From contig CALGTD010000190.1 in assembly GCA_937901895.1 (NCBI GenBank), positions 1 through 26,570 of the forward strand: 26,570 nucleotides of DNA, written 5' to 3'. Position numbers and translations under genes: made by a program. The notes under the pieces were generated by a model. That model had not been told where the DNA came from. It did no database searches and saw only the letters and a list, made by a program, of their open reading frames with translations. The DNA comes from an uncultured Spartobacteria bacterium. GTDB lineage: Bacteria > Verrucomicrobiota > Verrucomicrobiia > Chthoniobacterales > JAATET01. Of this stretch, positions 25,970-26,570 are shown in pieces. The stretch's first letter is position 1. Each line of letters opens with the position of its first letter.

Positions 25970-26570
25970 ATGGCCCATCGGATTCTCGTGGTGAACTGCG
26001 GCAGTTCGTCGCTGAAGTTCGCGTATCTGGAGGGTGGCGTCTTTCTCGCAGACGGCCTGTTCGACCGGCTCGGCGGACCCGATGCCTGCGTGAGGTGCAC
26101 ATTTTCCGGCGAGACCGTGGCGAGAAATGTCCCCGACGCGACGCACGAGTCCGCGCTCGCGGAAGCCGTTGCGCTGCTGGAGAGACGCTTTGGAGCACCG
26201 CTCCCCGTTGACGGGGTCGGCCATCGCGTCGTCCATGGCGGAGAATTTCTTCGCTCCGCGACGGTCGTCGACGAGGAGGTGATCGCCAAGATCGAGCAAT
26301 GCAACGAACTCGCTCCGCTGCATAATCCGGCGAACATCGTCGGGATCCAGCTCGCGCAAAAGGCCTTCCCGGACGTTCCACACGTCACGGTTTTCGATAC
26401 CGCATTTCACCAGACGATGCCCCGCCGAACGTGGATGTATGCCGTTCCGCGAGAACTTTACGAAAGGCATCGCCTGCGCCGTTACGGGATGCACGGCACG
26501 AGCCACGAATATGTTTCCGGGCGCGCGGCCCTTGCACTCGGCCGCCCCCTCGAGTCCCTTCATCTCGTCG
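25970..26570 (+). CDS. ackA: Acetate kinase, N-terminal part (runs off the window)
   Basis: The enzyme interconverts acetyl phosphate plus ADP with acetate plus ATP. The first 200 residues are present: ILVVNCGSSSLKFAYLE (the phosphate-binding N9 and S12-S14), GVGHRVVHGGEFL with R86 (substrate Arg), LAPLHNPANIVGI, TVFDTAFHQTMP with catalytic D143, and RRYGMHGTSHEYVSGRA. The family is about 400 residues, so roughly half is missing beyond the right edge. No frame disruption is seen. The ATG at 25970 is chosen because the first strand follows it directly. It lies 64 bases after the flavoprotein gene in the same direction, without a visible terminator, so it is likely in the nifJ transcript. With PFOR it supports acetate-forming fermentation; phosphotransacetylase is not in the window. 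Confidence 0.97.
   Translation, partial: MAHRILVVNCGSSSLKFAYLEGGVFLADGLFDRLGGPDACVRCTFSGETVARNVPDATHESALAEAVALLERRFGAPLPVDGVGHRVVHGGEFLRSATVVDEEVIAKIEQCNELAPLHNPANIVGIQLAQKAFPDVPHVTVFDTAFHQTMPRRTWMYAVPRELYERHRLRRYGMHGTSHEYVSGRAALALGRPLESLHLV

Overview
The window is about 26.6 kb of GC-rich, gene-dense bacterial chromosome. The sequence gives no direct taxonomic label. A Verrucomicrobiota-type organism is the best inference, because it combines a pseudopilin with a C-terminal GHYNILLGDGRV-type signature, a PocR/AraC regulator, secreted plant-glycan hydrolases fused to NPCBM or laminin-G-like modules, a short RRM protein, and a fermentative PFOR/acetate kinase set. Most start codons lack a clear Shine-Dalgarno site. 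No tRNA, rRNA, insertion sequence, prophage or CRISPR array was found.

Region 1 (1-2700) is envelope-related. It holds a secreted, possibly frameshifted beta-strand-rich protein, an untracked 56-residue entericidin-like lipoprotein, and a membrane-anchored STN-like protein whose gene overlaps a pseudopilin gene by four bases. Region 2 (2700-6000) is RNA and ribosome housekeeping: a long leader, an RRM RNA-binding protein with a strong intrinsic terminator, then overlapping miaA and hflX. Region 3 (6000-12800) is a glycan-degradation patch. A GH127-type beta-L-arabinofuranosidase-like enzyme converges on a likely two-gene minus-strand operon (secreted PHP-like hydrolase, then GH27 alpha-galactosidase). 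Region 4 (12800-16700) is mixed: rsmE with an overlapping secreted cupin gene, a membrane-anchored protein with two alpha-crystallin-like domains, a YdeI/OmdA protein, and a divergent radical SAM protein.

Region 5 (16683-26570) is central carbon metabolism: a PocR-AraC regulator, GTP-type PEP carboxykinase, an AspT/YidE-type transporter, a full-length pyruvate:ferredoxin oxidoreductase overlapping a dihydroorotate-dehydrogenase-like flavoprotein gene, and the start of acetate kinase. Together these fit a saccharolytic organism able to ferment: sugars released by the secreted hydrolases reach pyruvate, PFOR makes acetyl-CoA and reduced ferredoxin, and acetate kinase recovers ATP. PEP carboxykinase links PEP and oxaloacetate.

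Nothing here is a clear new defence or mobile system. The most unusual items are the tandem alpha-crystallin membrane protein, the overlapping PFOR/flavoprotein pair next to ackA, the STN-like/pseudopilin pair, the secreted PHP-like protein, and the miaA start buried in a terminator.
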